Source: Gallionella sp.
Lineage (GTDB): Bacteria; Pseudomonadota; Gammaproteobacteria; Burkholderiales; Gallionellaceae
Length of the DNA: 8,299 bases
NCBI GenBank assembly: GCA_025362155.1
Contig: JANYHX010000188.1
Location: 1-8,299, forward strand
Direction: 5' to 3'
Below, one piece after another: positions 1 through 7,135 of the stretch. How positions within the stretch are numbered: the first letter of the stretch is position 1; every line of letters begins with the position of its first letter. The position numbers were made by a program, and so were the translations under genes. Under the pieces are notes generated by a model. That model saw nothing but the letters and a program-made list of their open reading frames with translations, was not told the DNA's origin and did no database searches.

Positions 1-233
1 TGGCGGTGGTCATTGATTTATATTCCAGCCTGGTGGTTGGCTGGTCAATGAGCCCACGCATGGAAAAACAATTGGTGGTGCAGGCTGTGCTGATGGCTTT
101 GTGGCAACAGAAAGAGACAGGCAGTGTGATCCTGCACTCGAACCGTGGATCACAATACACCAGCCATGAATACCAGCTATTCCTATCTACACATGGGATT
201 GTCAGCAGCATGAGTGCAGTGGGCAGTTGTTAA
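1..233 (+). pseudogene. IS3-family transposase OrfB remnant (rve/DDE domain), truncated
   Basis: This is the C-terminal part of an IS3-family OrfB transposase (integrase catalytic core); the reading frame enters from the left edge. The visible stretch has the family signature VIDLYSSLVVGWSMS, then a motif that normally reads HSDRGSQYTS, then IVSSMSAVGSC. Two defects are visible. The second catalytic Asp of the DDE triad is Asn here (HSNRGSQYTS). The frame stops at 231-233 right after GSC, where intact members continue with about 50 more residues, including the catalytic Glu. The first catalytic Asp would lie outside the window. Just after the stop, another frame (229-258) reads VNIHQPALN and a stop, which could be the original C-terminal tail joined by an internal deletion; this is inference. 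The remnant should be inactive. The family call is firm; the subgroup is not determinable. Confidence 0.85.
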
Positions 234-256
234 TATTCATCAACCCGCTCTTAACT

Positions 257-284
257 GAGTATCCGTTAAATCGGGGTAGAACCA
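257..284 (+). repeat. possible right terminal inverted repeat of the IS3-family remnant
   Basis: A GC-clustered stretch containing TTAAATCGGGGTAGAACCA lies 23 bases after the transposase stop and ends in CA, as IS3-family right ends do. The reverse complement would begin TGGTTCTACCCCG, a plausible left-end form. The matching left end is outside the window, so this rests on position and style only. Confidence 0.35.
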
Positions 285-332
285 GTATGAGGCAAATAAG
301 ACTAATAGTCGTCCCTAGAGCTATCGAAAGAA

Positions 333-408
333 TGGTGCTGGAGAGAGGAATCGAACCTCCGACCTACGCGTTACGAGTGCGTTGCTCTACCAACTGAGCT
401 ACTCCAGC
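333..408 (-). tRNA. thrV-like tRNA-Thr(CGU): tRNA-Thr (anticodon CGU)
   Basis: A complete 76-nt tRNA on the minus strand, reading ACG threonine codons. The acceptor stem GCTGGAG/CTCCAGC pairs perfectly. The D arm is GCTC-AGTTGGTA-GAGC. The anticodon loop is CTCGTAA, with the anticodon at 373-375 on the plus strand. The T arm is GGAGG-TTCGATT-CCTCT with one G-U pair, the discriminator is A, and CCA is encoded. The anticodon stem ACGCA/CGCGT has an A-C mismatch at its loop-closing pair (31-39), where an A-U pair is usual. The gene lies 33 nt past the end of thiO, on the same strand, with its own -10 box. An IS remnant lies beyond its 3' end. Confidence 0.97.
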
Positions 409-421
409 AAAACCTTTGATA

Positions 422-451
422 ATTATAGAGACGCGCTTTGCTTAGTGCCAG
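422..451 (-). promoter_or_regulatory. promoter of the tRNA-Thr gene
   Basis: Read on the minus strand, a perfect TATAAT (422-427) lies 13 nt before the tRNA 5' end. CTGGCA (446-451), a 4-of-6 match to TTGACA, is 18 bp upstream of it. The -35 overlaps the last codons of thiO, so the tRNA has its own start even though it follows the operon. Transcription would begin about 5-7 nt before the mature 5' end. Confidence 0.6.
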
Positions 452-1548
452 CGGTATTCCGCTACAGAAAAGGGTTGGAGCTTGCTCTCAATTTCATTGC
501 GCAATAATTCTGCGCTGGCGAAAGACATAGTCACCCCATAGCGAAAATGTCCGCTGTTAGCGTAGAGATTAGTGAGGTGCGGATGCCGTCCTATGGTGGG
601 GATGTTATCTGGCGAACCGGGGCGGAAGCCTGCCCAATGTTGCACTGGCATACGATTACCCCAACTGGGGAAAATCTCGCGCACTCGCTTTAGCAACCTG
701 TCACGCGCTTCCATAGTGGTGGATTTGTCGAAACCGACATCTTCCATCGTGCTGCCCACCAACACATGTCCATCGCACCGCGGAATGAGATATAAATTTT
801 CTTTGAGCACGATTTGCTGGAACGGCGGCGCATCGAATTTGAACAATAGAATTTGCCCGCGTATCGGGCGAATGTCCATGTTAAGTGCGTTTTCGCCCAG
901 CAATGTTTTGCTCCACGCACCCGCGGCGACTATGTAGGTATCTGCGCTGAGCTTGCCTTGCGTGGTGTGTAGCGCAATGACTCGTTCACTGGCAATCTCC
1001 AATTTCTGCACTTCATGCTGTTCTAAGATCACACCGCCGAGCATTTCTACACGCTTGCGCAGTGCCTGCAACAGACGCGGATTGCGCACCTGTGCGACTT
1101 CCGGCAACAGCAAACCCCCTCCCTCAATCCCTCCCCCCGAGGGAGAGGGAAGCAAAGCCCTTCTCCCTCCGGAGGAAGGGTTGAGAAGGAGGTTGACATG
1201 ATGCAAAACAACCTGATGTTGCGCACACCATTGCGTGGCAAGCTCCGTTTGGTAGGGAGGCAATACCAACATGCCGCTGCGTTGATACTCAGGATTGATG
1301 CCGGTGATGGTGTGTAACTGTGAAGCAGCTTCACTGAACATATTCATACCGCGCTGGGTAAGGCGGGTGACGGACTCTGAATAATCCCACGGACATAAGG
1401 GCGAAAGAATGCCGCCGCCTGCCCAGGATGCTTCTTGTCCGACCCTACCGCGCTCAAGTAATGTCACGCGGTAACCCGCTTGCAACAATACTTGGGCGCT
1501 GGTCAGACCAATCACGCCGCCGCCGATAATCAGGAAATCCGTTCGCAC
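442..1548 (-). CDS. thiO: glycine oxidase ThiO (FAD-dependent), with in-frame palindromic insert
   Basis: Flavoenzyme of the DAO/GlyOX family. It oxidises glycine to the imine (dehydroglycine) used to build the thiazole of thiamine. The 368-residue protein has the N-terminal dinucleotide fold IIGGGVIG (GxGxxG at 9-14) with ribose-binding Glu32, then SWAGGGILSP (41-50), LPEVAQVRNP (148-157), substrate-side Arg309 in GFRPGSPDNIPTIG, and GHFRYG (Arg336) near the C-terminus. By position, Tyr253, Arg309 and Arg336 match Tyr246, Arg302 and Arg329 of the Bacillus enzyme. The start is GTG at 1546-1548; an in-frame TGA lies 24 nt upstream and no strong ribosome site is seen. Residues of about 119-145, rich in Gly, Pro and Ser, come from a palindromic repeat sitting in a normally variable segment. 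It follows ispH by 48 nt and is probably cotranscribed. The FAD made by RibF in the same cluster is its cofactor. Confidence 0.9.
   Translation of the reverse strand: MRTDFLIIGGGVIGLTSAQVLLQAGYRVTLLERGRVGQEASWAGGGILSPLCPWDYSESVTRLTQRGMNMFSEAASQLHTITGINPEYQRSGMLVLPPYQTELATQWCAQHQVVLHHVNLLLNPSSGGRRALLPSPSGGGIEGGGLLLPEVAQVRNPRLLQALRKRVEMLGGVILEQHEVQKLEIASERVIALHTTQGKLSADTYIVAAGAWSKTLLGENALNMDIRPIRGQILLFKFDAPPFQQIVLKENLYLIPRCDGHVLVGSTMEDVGFDKSTTMEARDRLLKRVREIFPSWGNRMPVQHWAGFRPGSPDNIPTIGRHPHLTNLYANSGHFRYGVTMSFASAELLRNEIESKLQPFSVAEYRWH
1113..1195. repeat. palindromic GGGAG/CTCCC-rich repeat inside thiO
   Basis: Two inverted half-units flank a short spacer near 1150-1157. The left half (about 1115-1150) and the reverse complement of the right half (about 1158-1195) align as CCTCCCTCAATCCC.. 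against CCTCCTTCTCAACCC.., followed in both by a hairpin ending GAGGGAGA. Inside the left half, CCCTC (1129-1133) pairs with GAGGG (1139-1143). Inside the right half, the perfect palindrome CCTCCGGAGG (1166-1175) is enclosed by CCCTT (1158-1162) and AAGGG (1176-1180). The whole can fold as a cloverleaf. It keeps the thiO frame open and is translated there as NLLLNPSSGG...IEGGG. Confidence 0.8.
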
Positions 1549-1596
1549 GTTAATGGAAAACCTGTGCCGGGTTCATTCAAGGATTCAAGCCAAGGG

Positions 1597-2547
1597 TCAG
1601 TGTTTGACTGCGATGGGGATGAGTGTTTTTGGCAAGGGGAATACCACATTTTCGACGATGCCCTGCAACTCGATAACTTTTCCGCCGCCCATTTTTTCCA
1701 TGCGTGCAATGACGCCCTGCACTAATACCTCGGGTGCGGATGCACCTGCGCTGATACCCACATGTGCTTTGCCGGCGAACCATTCCGGCAACAAACCTTC
1801 GGCATCATCCACCAGATAGGCAGGCACACCGACATTCGCCGCTACCTCGCGCAAGCGGTTTGAATTCGAGCTGTTCGGCGATCCGACTATCACCACCATG
1901 TCACATTGTTTGACCAATATCTTTACCGCATCCTGACGATTCTGCGTGGCATAGCAAATGTCGTCTTTCTTCGGCCCGGTGATGAATGGGAAGCGCGTCT
2001 TCAACGCGGCAATAATCGTACTGGCATCATCGACGGACAATGTGGTCTGAGTGACATAGGCAAGATTTTTTTCGTCGTTTACCTTGAGATTGAGGACCTG
2101 CTCAGGGGATTCCACCAGATACATACCTCCATTGCTCCCACCCTCATATTGGCCCATCGTGCCTTCCACTTCGGGGTGTCCGGCATGGCCTATCATCACA
2201 ATCTCCTTGCCCTGCTCACGCATCCGCGACACTTCGATATGCACTTTGGTCACCAGCGGACAAGTCGCATCAAACACGGTCAGGCCGCGCGCTTCGGCCT
2301 CGTGACGCACGGCTTGCGACACGCCATGCGCGCTGAAAATCAGGATGCTGCCGCTCGGCACATCGGCTAGGTCCTCAATGAAAATCGCACCTTTCTGGCG
2401 CAAACCATCCACCACAAATTTGTTATGCACCACTTCATGACGCACATAAATCGGCGCGCCATGCAGTGCCAATGCGCGTTCCACCATTGCAATCGCGCGA
2501 TCCACGCCGGCGCAAAAACCGCGCGGATTAGCCAGCAGCAGTTCCAT
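1597..2547 (-). CDS. ispH: 4-hydroxy-3-methylbut-2-enyl diphosphate reductase IspH (LytB)
   Basis: Last enzyme of the MEP pathway. It is a cytoplasmic [4Fe-4S] enzyme that reduces HMBPP to IPP and DMAPP. The 316-residue protein matches E. coli IspH in length and layout. Cluster cysteines are Cys12 (NPRGFCAGV), Cys96 (FDATCPLV) and Cys198 (DDICYAT). Substrate histidines are His41, His74 (SAHG) and His124, and the proton-relay residue is Glu126 ([10 protein letters not shown]). The Thr of VTQTT (about 168) and the [10 protein letters not shown] motif are also present. The ATG start is preceded by AAGGAG 7 nt upstream. The gene overlaps the end of lspA by 20 nt, indicating translational coupling. 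Confidence 0.98.
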   Translation of the reverse strand: MELLLANPRGFCAGVDRAIAMVERALALHGAPIYVRHEVVHNKFVVDGLRQKGAIFIEDLADVPSGSILIFSAHGVSQAVRHEAEARGLTVFDATCPLVTKVHIEVSRMREQGKEIVMIGHAGHPEVEGTMGQYEGGSNGGMYLVESPEQVLNLKVNDEKNLAYVTQTTLSVDDASTIIAALKTRFPFITGPKKDDICYATQNRQDAVKILVKQCDMVVIVGSPNSSNSNRLREVAANVGVPAYLVDDAEGLLPEWFAGKAHVGISAGASAPEVLVQGVIARMEKMGGGKVIELQGIVENVVFPLPKTLIPIAVKH

Positions 2548-3004
2548 GTTTTTTCTCCTTGAAGCTATCCAGAATTAAAAGAAACGCGCCACAGGTGATT
2601 GCAGAATCGGCCAGGTTAAAGGCCGGGAAATAATGATCATCCCAATGGAATGATAAAAAGTCCACCACATAACCATAGGAAACTCGATCCATTAAATTAC
2701 CCAACGCACCGCCGAGTATCAGACTCAACGCGAAGGCAAACAATGTTTGTTTGGCATGTTTGCGCAACAGCCAGATTATCCATGCCGATGCGGCAATGGC
2801 GATGATAGTAAAAAGCCAGCGCTGCATCCCGCCCGCCTCGTTCAAGAAGCTGAAAGCCGCTCCCGCATTATGCGCCAGCACCAAATTGAAAACGCTCAGC
2901 ACGGTCAGGCTTTCACCAAACGCAAAGTGGTGGGTGATCCACGCTTTGCTTAATTGATCGAGCAATATCACCACCGCGCTCAATGACAACCAGCGACTAA
3001 GCAT
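2528..3004 (-). CDS. lspA: lipoprotein signal peptidase II LspA
   Basis: Inner-membrane aspartyl protease that removes signal peptides from diacylglyceryl-prolipoproteins. I chose the ATG at 3002-3004, giving 158 residues ([12 protein letters not shown]), rather than an upstream ATG at 3026-3028. The downstream start has GAGGAG 7 nt before it and matches the usual N-terminus. Four hydrophobic segments are visible at about 7-22, 62-81, 88-104 and 129-147. The conserved blocks are LDQLSKAW (about 15-22), NAGAAFSF (46-53), [15 protein letters not shown] (102-116) and FNLADS (129-134). The catalytic pair is Asp115 and Asp133. The start overlaps the ileS stop by 8 nt and the end overlaps ispH by 20 nt. 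E. coli has fkpB between lspA and ispH; here it is missing. Confidence 0.97.
   Translation of the reverse strand: MLSRWLSLSAVVILLDQLSKAWITHHFAFGESLTVLSVFNLVLAHNAGAAFSFLNEAGGMQRWLFTIIAIAASAWIIWLLRKHAKQTLFAFALSLILGGALGNLMDRVSYGYVVDFLSFHWDDHYFPAFNLADSAITCGAFLLILDSFKEKKHGTAAG
2555..2560 (-). promoter_or_regulatory. ribosome binding site of ispH
   Basis: AAGGAG on the minus strand, 7 nt before the ispH ATG and inside the final codons of lspA. It fixes the ispH start at 2547. Confidence 0.8.
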
Positions 3005-5945
3005 ACCTCCGCTCCTCGCCGCTGCCATACAAATTGCTTACGCAACGTCCGCATAACGTAGCATGCTGGGCATCCGCCCCCACGTCAGCGCGATAATGCC
3101 AGCAGCGTTCGCATTTTGGATGAGCGCTGGGTGTCACCTGTATCTGTATAGGTGAGCCTTCATTACCCGCATGAAGAGTTGCACGAGACGTTATAAACAC
3201 AAGCCTTAAATCATTCTTGAATTTATCAAGCACGTTATACAGTGGGGTAGAAGTTGGAATGTATACATCCAGTTCGGCCTCGAGTGAGGAGCCAATCTCA
3301 CCAGCAGCCCGCTTATCTTCCAAACGTTTACTAACCAATTCTCTTATTTGTCGAACACTAGTCCACTCATTCAGCAAGCTTCGTTTTTCCTGGATCTCCG
3401 GAAATTCATACCACTGTTGTTCAAATACACTGGCGTTATCACTGTTATTCAACACCTCATTCACTTCTTCGCCGGTAAAACTCAAAATTGGCGCGATCAA
3501 TCTCGTCAGTGATTGCGTGATGTGATACAACGCGCTCTGTGCGGAACGACGTGCTGTGGAATTTTTACCTGCGGTGTAAATGCGGTCTTTCAGAATATCA
3601 AGGTAGAAGCCGCCCAAATCTTCAGTACAAAATCCTTGTATTTTTTGCACCGCCAAATGGAATTCATAACGCTCATAATCGGCACACACTCCATCTTGCA
3701 GCCGGTGTGTCAGCGCCAACGCATAACGATCTATTTCCAGCCATTTCTCCACCGGCAACGCATTTTGAGCGTGGTCATAGTCAGCAGTATTCGCCAACAA
3801 AAAACGCAAGGTATTGCGGATGCGTCGGTAGCTTTCCACCACGCGTTTCAAGATTTCATCGGAAATAGTCAACTCGCCGGAATAATCGGTTGATGCTGTC
3901 CACAACCGCAGAATGTCGGCTCCAAGCGTATCGAAAATCTTTTGCGGGGCAATTACATTGCCCTTGGACTTCGACATCTTGTGGCCACTGCCATCCACCA
4001 CAAAACCGTGTGTTAGCAATGCCTTGAAAGGCGCGCGGGCATTGATTGCGCAGCCGGTCAATAAGCTGGACTGGAACCAGCCGCGGTGCTGGTCTGAGCC
4101 TTCCAGATACAAATCAGCAGGCGAGTGCAACTCCGCGCGACGCTCTAATACCGATGCGTGTGTGACACCTGAATCGAACCACACATCCAGGGTATGACTG
4201 AGTTTTTTGTAGTGTTCTGCCTCCGCACCCAACAAGTCTGCGGGATTCAAACTGAACCATGCCTCGATTCCGTCATGCTCGACCAATTTGGCAACCTGCT
4301 CCAGCAATTTCGGCGTACGCGGATGCAACTCGCCAGTTTCCTTGTGCACAAAAAATGGCATCGGCACGCCCCAGCTGCGCTGACGCGACACGCACCAGTC
4401 GGGACGATTTTCGATCATCGCTTCGAGACGCGCGCGTCCCCAGCTGGGGAAAAATTCGGTTTGTTCGACAGATCGATTCGCCAGACTGCGCAATGTTGTC
4501 CCCTCTCCCACCGGGAGATAACCAGCGACTTGCCCGGCGTTGTTTGCCGGGCTAGTCGAATGGCTAATAGTTCCATCATGGCTAGGGTGAGGGAATGCAC
4601 TTTCAACGTAAGTACCCTCACCCCCAGCCCCTCTCCCAATGGTAGAGGGGAGTGAAGTCTGCCCCATAGCAATAAACCACTGCGGCGTAGCGCGGAAAAT
4701 GATTGGAGTCTTGTGCCGCCAGCAATGCGGATAACTGTGTTTCACCTTTTCCAGGTGCAGTAAATGCCCGCTGGCTTGTAGTGCAGCGATTACCACATCA
4801 TTGGCTTTCCACACAAATAGCCCACCCACCAGCGGCAGATTAGCGACGAACTTGCCGTCATCAGCAACCGGATTGTTGGTCGGCAGATGGTATTTCTGGC
4901 CGACGAAATAGTCGTCCACACCATGCGCCGGGGCGGTATGTACCAGTCCGGTACCGGCTTCCAATGTGACATGCTCGCCGCAAATGATGGGGACGATGCG
5001 TTCGTAGAACGGATGTTGCAGCAACACGCCTTCAAGCGCAGCGCCTTTACACGTTGCTGCCATGCCGTCACCCCGGTCATTGCTGCCGCCAAGCTGAAAA
5101 CGAGCCAGGCAGGAGGTGGCCAAATCAGATGCCAGTATCAAATAGCCCTTGGCGGTTTTGATCAGGTCATATTCCAGCTCCGGATTTACAGAGACTGCCT
5201 CATTGGCGGGCAACGTCCACGGTGTGGTGGTCCAAATCACCGCAAATACTTTCGTCTCTTTCGGTAAAGCAACACCAAATATTTTCCCCAAGGCTTTTGT
5301 ATCCTTCACCTCGAAGCCCACATCAATCGCGGGCGAAACCTTGTCTTCATATTCCACTTCCGCCTCGGCCAGCGCGGACTGGCAATCCAGACACCAGTTC
5401 ACCGGCTTGTAGCCTTGGTACAAATAGCCGTTTTCATTGATTTTGCCAAGCGCGCGAATGATGTCAGCCTCGGTCTTGAAATCCATGGTGAGGTAGGGAT
5501 GATCCCAATCCCCCAGCACACCAAGGCGGATGAAATCTTTTTTCTGCCGTTCGATCTGCTCAGCAGCATAAGCGCGACATAGCTGGCGGAATTGCGCGGG
5601 CGGAATCGCTTTGCCGTGCTTTTTCTCCACCTGCAACTCAATCGGCAGGCCGTGGCAATCCCAGCCCGGCACATAGGGCGCGTCGAAACCGGAGAGCGTC
5701 TTGCTCTTGATGATTATGTCCTTGAGTATCTTGTTCACCGCATGGCCAATGTGTATATCGCCATTCGCATAGGGCGGGCCGTCATGCAAGATGAACACGG
5801 GCTTGCCCCGCTTGGCCGCGCGGATCTTTTGATAACGCTGCTGTGCCTGCCAGCACGCCAGCATTTGCGGCTCGCGCCTGGCGAGATCGCCGCGCATCGG
5901 GAATGGCGTATCGGGTAGATTTAACGTAGCTTTGTAATCGGTCAT
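2997..5945 (-). CDS. ileS: isoleucyl-tRNA synthetase IleS, with 53-residue in-frame insertion
   Basis: Class Ia cytoplasmic enzyme charging tRNA-Ile, with post-transfer editing of Val. I chose the ATG at 5943-5945 ([19 protein letters not shown]), matching the family N-terminus and lying 22 nt after ribF. An upstream in-frame ATG at 5996 would add 17 residues inside ribF. The 982-residue protein has HIGH at 65-68, the CP1 editing domain with [11 protein letters not shown] (238-248) and HGVDDY (catalytic Asp about 345), [10 protein letters not shown] (517-526), KMSKS at 656-660, and a C-terminal zinc site (Cys945, Cys948, Cys965, Cys968). Residues 432-484 have no counterpart in E. coli Ile[10 protein letters not shown] should run straight into LRSLANRS. 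Removing them leaves 929 residues and puts KMSKS at about 603, close to the E. coli position. The insertion is a palindromic repeat. All catalytic motifs are intact, so the gene is probably functional. Confidence 0.97.
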   Translation of the reverse strand: MTDYKATLNLPDTPFPMRGDLARREPQMLACWQAQQRYQKIRAAKRGKPVFILHDGPPYANGDIHIGHAVNKILKDIIIKSKTLSGFDAPYVPGWDCHGLPIELQVEKKHGKAIPPAQFRQLCRAYAAEQIERQKKDFIRLGVLGDWDHPYLTMDFKTEADIIRALGKINENGYLYQGYKPVNWCLDCQSALAEAEVEYEDKVSPAIDVGFEVKDTKALGKIFGVALPKETKVFAVIWTTTPWTLPANEAVSVNPELEYDLIKTAKGYLILASDLATSCLARFQLGGSNDRGDGMAATCKGAALEGVLLQHPFYERIVPIICGEHVTLEAGTGLVHTAPAHGVDDYFVGQKYHLPTNNPVADDGKFVANLPLVGGLFVWKANDVVIAALQASGHLLHLEKVKHSYPHCWRHKTPIIFRATPQWFIAMGQTSLPSTIGRGAGGEGTYVESAFPHPSHDGTISHSTSPANNAGQVAGYLPVGEGTTLRSLANRSVEQTEFFPSWGRARLEAMIENRPDWCVSRQRSWGVPMPFFVHKETGELHPRTPKLLEQVAKLVEHDGIEAWFSLNPADLLGAEAEHYKKLSHTLDVWFDSGVTHASVLERRAELHSPADLYLEGSDQHRGWFQSSLLTGCAINARAPFKALLTHGFVVDGSGHKMSKSKGNVIAPQKIFDTLGADILRLWTASTDYSGELTISDEILKRVVESYRRIRNTLRFLLANTADYDHAQNALPVEKWLEIDRYALALTHRLQDGVCADYERYEFHLAVQKIQGFCTEDLGGFYLDILKDRIYTAGKNSTARRSAQSALYHITQSLTRLIAPILSFTGEEVNEVLNNSDNASVFEQQWYEFPEIQEKRSLLNEWTSVRQIRELVSKRLEDKRAAGEIGSSLEAELDVYIPTSTPLYNVLDKFKNDLRLVFITSRATLHAGNEGSPIQIQVTPSAHPKCERCWHYRADVGADAQHATLCGRCVSNLYGSGEERRYA
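3012..3017 (-). promoter_or_regulatory. ribosome binding site deciding the lspA start
   Basis: GAGGAG on the minus strand, 7 nt before the ATG at 3004 and inside the last codons of ileS. The alternative ATG at 3028 has no such site. Confidence 0.75.
4500..4652. repeat. 153-bp MITE-like palindromic element inserted in frame in ileS
   Basis: The 18-bp ends 4500-4517 and 4633-4650 are inverted repeats matching at 15 of 18 positions (CCCCTCTCCCACCGGGAG against CCCCTCTACCATTGGGAG). Each end also forms its own small hairpin. Inside are a GCCCGGC/GCCGGGC hairpin (4532-4552, extended by GACT/AGTC) and a stem pairing GTGAGGG (4587-4593) with CCCTCAC (4615-4621). Flanking hexamers TGTTGT (4494-4499) and TGAAGT (4653-4658) match at 4 of 6 positions and may be a decayed target duplication. 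Element plus one hexamer makes 159 nt, or 53 codons, exactly the excess seen in the protein. No stop arises in the ileS frame. There is no coding capacity for a transposase. Confidence 0.85.
4527..4557. repeat. strong hairpin inside the ileS element
   Basis: GACT(4527-4530) and GCCCGGC(4532-4538) pair with GCCGGGC(4546-4552) and AGTC(4554-4557), separated by one mismatch on each side and a 7-nt loop. In the ileS mRNA this makes a GC-rich stem of 11 pairs within coding sequence. Confidence 0.75.
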
Positions 5946-5967
5946 CTTGTCATCAGTCAGAGGTAAA

Positions 5968-6891
5968 TCAATCTTGTTGGAACCATCTCTTTGCATGCTT
6001 TACATCCAATGCTATCTGCCGCGTCAGCGCGCCCACATCAGGATATTTTTCTTCATCACGCAGCTTGTGCAAAAATTCTACGCGCAAATGTTTGCCATAA
6101 ATTTGTTGCGAAAACTCGAACAGATGTACTTCTAAAACCGGTTTCCCATCATGCTTCACCGTTGGCCGTACACCCAGGCTGGCGACGCCTTGCAACACGC
6201 CGCCGTCTTCGACATGCACTTGCACCACAAAGATTCCATTTAATGGCGGACGGTTGTGTTTCAGCTGGATATTCGCGGTAGGGTAACCAATCTTTTTCCC
6301 CAAACCATCGCCACGCACCACACGCCCGCTGATGCTGTAATTTCGCCCCAGATAGCGCTGCGCCACGTGTAGCTGGCCGGCAGCCAATGCCACACGCACT
6401 GCCGTGCTAGAAATACGCACCCCGTCCTGTGCCACAGTGTGCATTGCTTGCACGTCAAAACCCCGCTCTGCTCCAATTTTTTCCATCAACGCAAAATCAC
6501 CGGCGCGCCCACTCCCAAATCGGAAATCGTCACCAATCAACACGAATCTGGCAAACAATTCCTGATGCAATGCCCGGATAAAATCTGCTGCGCTCATCTG
6601 CGCAAAGCGTCCATTAAAACGGCATACATGCACCCGGTCTATACCCAGCATGTCAAAAAATTCCAGCTTTTCACGCATGCTGGTCAACCGCGCCGGTGCT
6701 TGTTGCGGAGTAAAAAATTCACGAGGGTGCGGCTCGAAAATCACCACCACCGTTTGCAGGTCGCGAGCCTGCGCCGCCCCACGCAATTCGCTCAGCAAAG
6801 CCTGATGGCCCAGATGCACCCCATCGAAATTACCGATGGTAAGCGCGACTGGCTGGCTGTCAGGGGAATATAGTCCGCGAAGAATCAACAT
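5968..6891 (-). CDS. ribF: bifunctional riboflavin kinase / FAD synthetase RibF
   Basis: Converts riboflavin to FMN and then FAD in the cytoplasm. The 307-residue protein has the usual two domains. The N-terminal FMN adenylyltransferase domain has [15 protein letters not shown] (19-33), FEPHP (52-56) and RISSTAVR (159-166). The C-terminal riboflavin kinase domain has [13 protein letters not shown] (196-208), [10 protein letters not shown] (235-244) and catalytic Glu254 in LEVHLFEF, ending with LRDEEKYPD. The N-terminus MLILRG matches the family (E. coli MKLIRG), supporting the ATG at 6889-6891. There is no Shine-Dalgarno sequence before it, and a TATAAT box lies only 8 nt upstream. First gene of the cluster; ileS begins 22 nt after its stop. 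Confidence 0.97.
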   Translation of the reverse strand: MLILRGLYSPDSQPVALTIGNFDGVHLGHQALLSELRGAAQARDLQTVVVIFEPHPREFFTPQQAPARLTSMREKLEFFDMLGIDRVHVCRFNGRFAQMSAADFIRALHQELFARFVLIGDDFRFGSGRAGDFALMEKIGAERGFDVQAMHTVAQDGVRISSTAVRVALAAGQLHVAQRYLGRNYSISGRVVRGDGLGKKIGYPTANIQLKHNRPPLNGIFVVQVHVEDGGVLQGVASLGVRPTVKHDGKPVLEVHLFEFSQQIYGKHLRVEFLHKLRDEEKYPDVGALTRQIALDVKHAKRWFQQD

Positions 6892-6899
6892 GGGCGCGG

Positions 6900-6905
6900 A
6901 TTATA
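6900..6905 (-). promoter_or_regulatory. -10 box of the ribF operon promoter
   Basis: A perfect TATAAT on the minus strand, 8 nt before the ribF ATG. Transcription would then start within about 1-4 nt of the start codon, giving a leaderless or nearly leaderless mRNA. No good -35 is found at 16-18 bp spacing (CAGCAC, CCAGCA, TCCAGC), so the box may need an activator or be coincidental. Confidence 0.5.
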
Positions 6906-7135
6906 CCCGATGACAATAGAAGTGCTGGATATCGAGCCAGTGCGGGAAATTCAGACGCACTTAATTGGAGAACTCGCGGTATTTTTTGCGCTAATAAGGT
7001 GCGCTCAGCATCCCCCTTCCCATCCTTACATTAGTGAGAATCTCTTTATTCACGCCAAAATGATCGCTACCCTTTCGTGGCACGGTATGTGCGTAACTCC
7101 TTACAGCAACATCTCCCAACAACTATCGGAAAATT
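6906..7135. other. intergenic region between ribF and the GAF gene
   Basis: Divergent intergenic DNA. I see no RNA gene and no convincing plus-strand promoter for the GAF gene. The only structure is GTGAGAATCTC followed by TTCAC (7034-7053), in which GTGA pairs with TCAC and GAGAATCTC is nearly self-complementary. A 92-codon open frame from 6910 crosses the region but looks non-coding. Confidence 0.5.

Noticed and set aside
301..332. Terminator after tRNA-Thr (GACTA/TAGTC inverted repeat near 299-310)
   Set aside because: The loop is too small for the full stem and there is no T run; only three pairs are realistic.
450..463. Hairpin AGCGG-TATT-CCGCT at the end of thiO as a terminator
   Set aside because: The stem is only 5 bp, with no T run on either side, and it overlaps the tRNA promoter.
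1906..2370. Plus-strand 154-codon open frame opposite ispH
   Set aside because: It is a shadow of the highly conserved ispH frame, without motifs or a ribosome site.
4438..4451. Perfect palindrome TCCCCAGCTGGGGA in ileS
   Set aside because: It encodes the conserved FPSWG segment of IleS; a similar CCCCAACTGGGG in thiO (around 659-670) also encodes FPSWG. Codon coincidence is the simplest explanation.
4194..4655. Plus-strand 153-codon open frame opposite ileS
   Set aside because: It lies wholly opposite a clear ileS, shows no family motif, and its end ([11 protein letters not shown]) is the typical spurious translation of the palindromic repeat.
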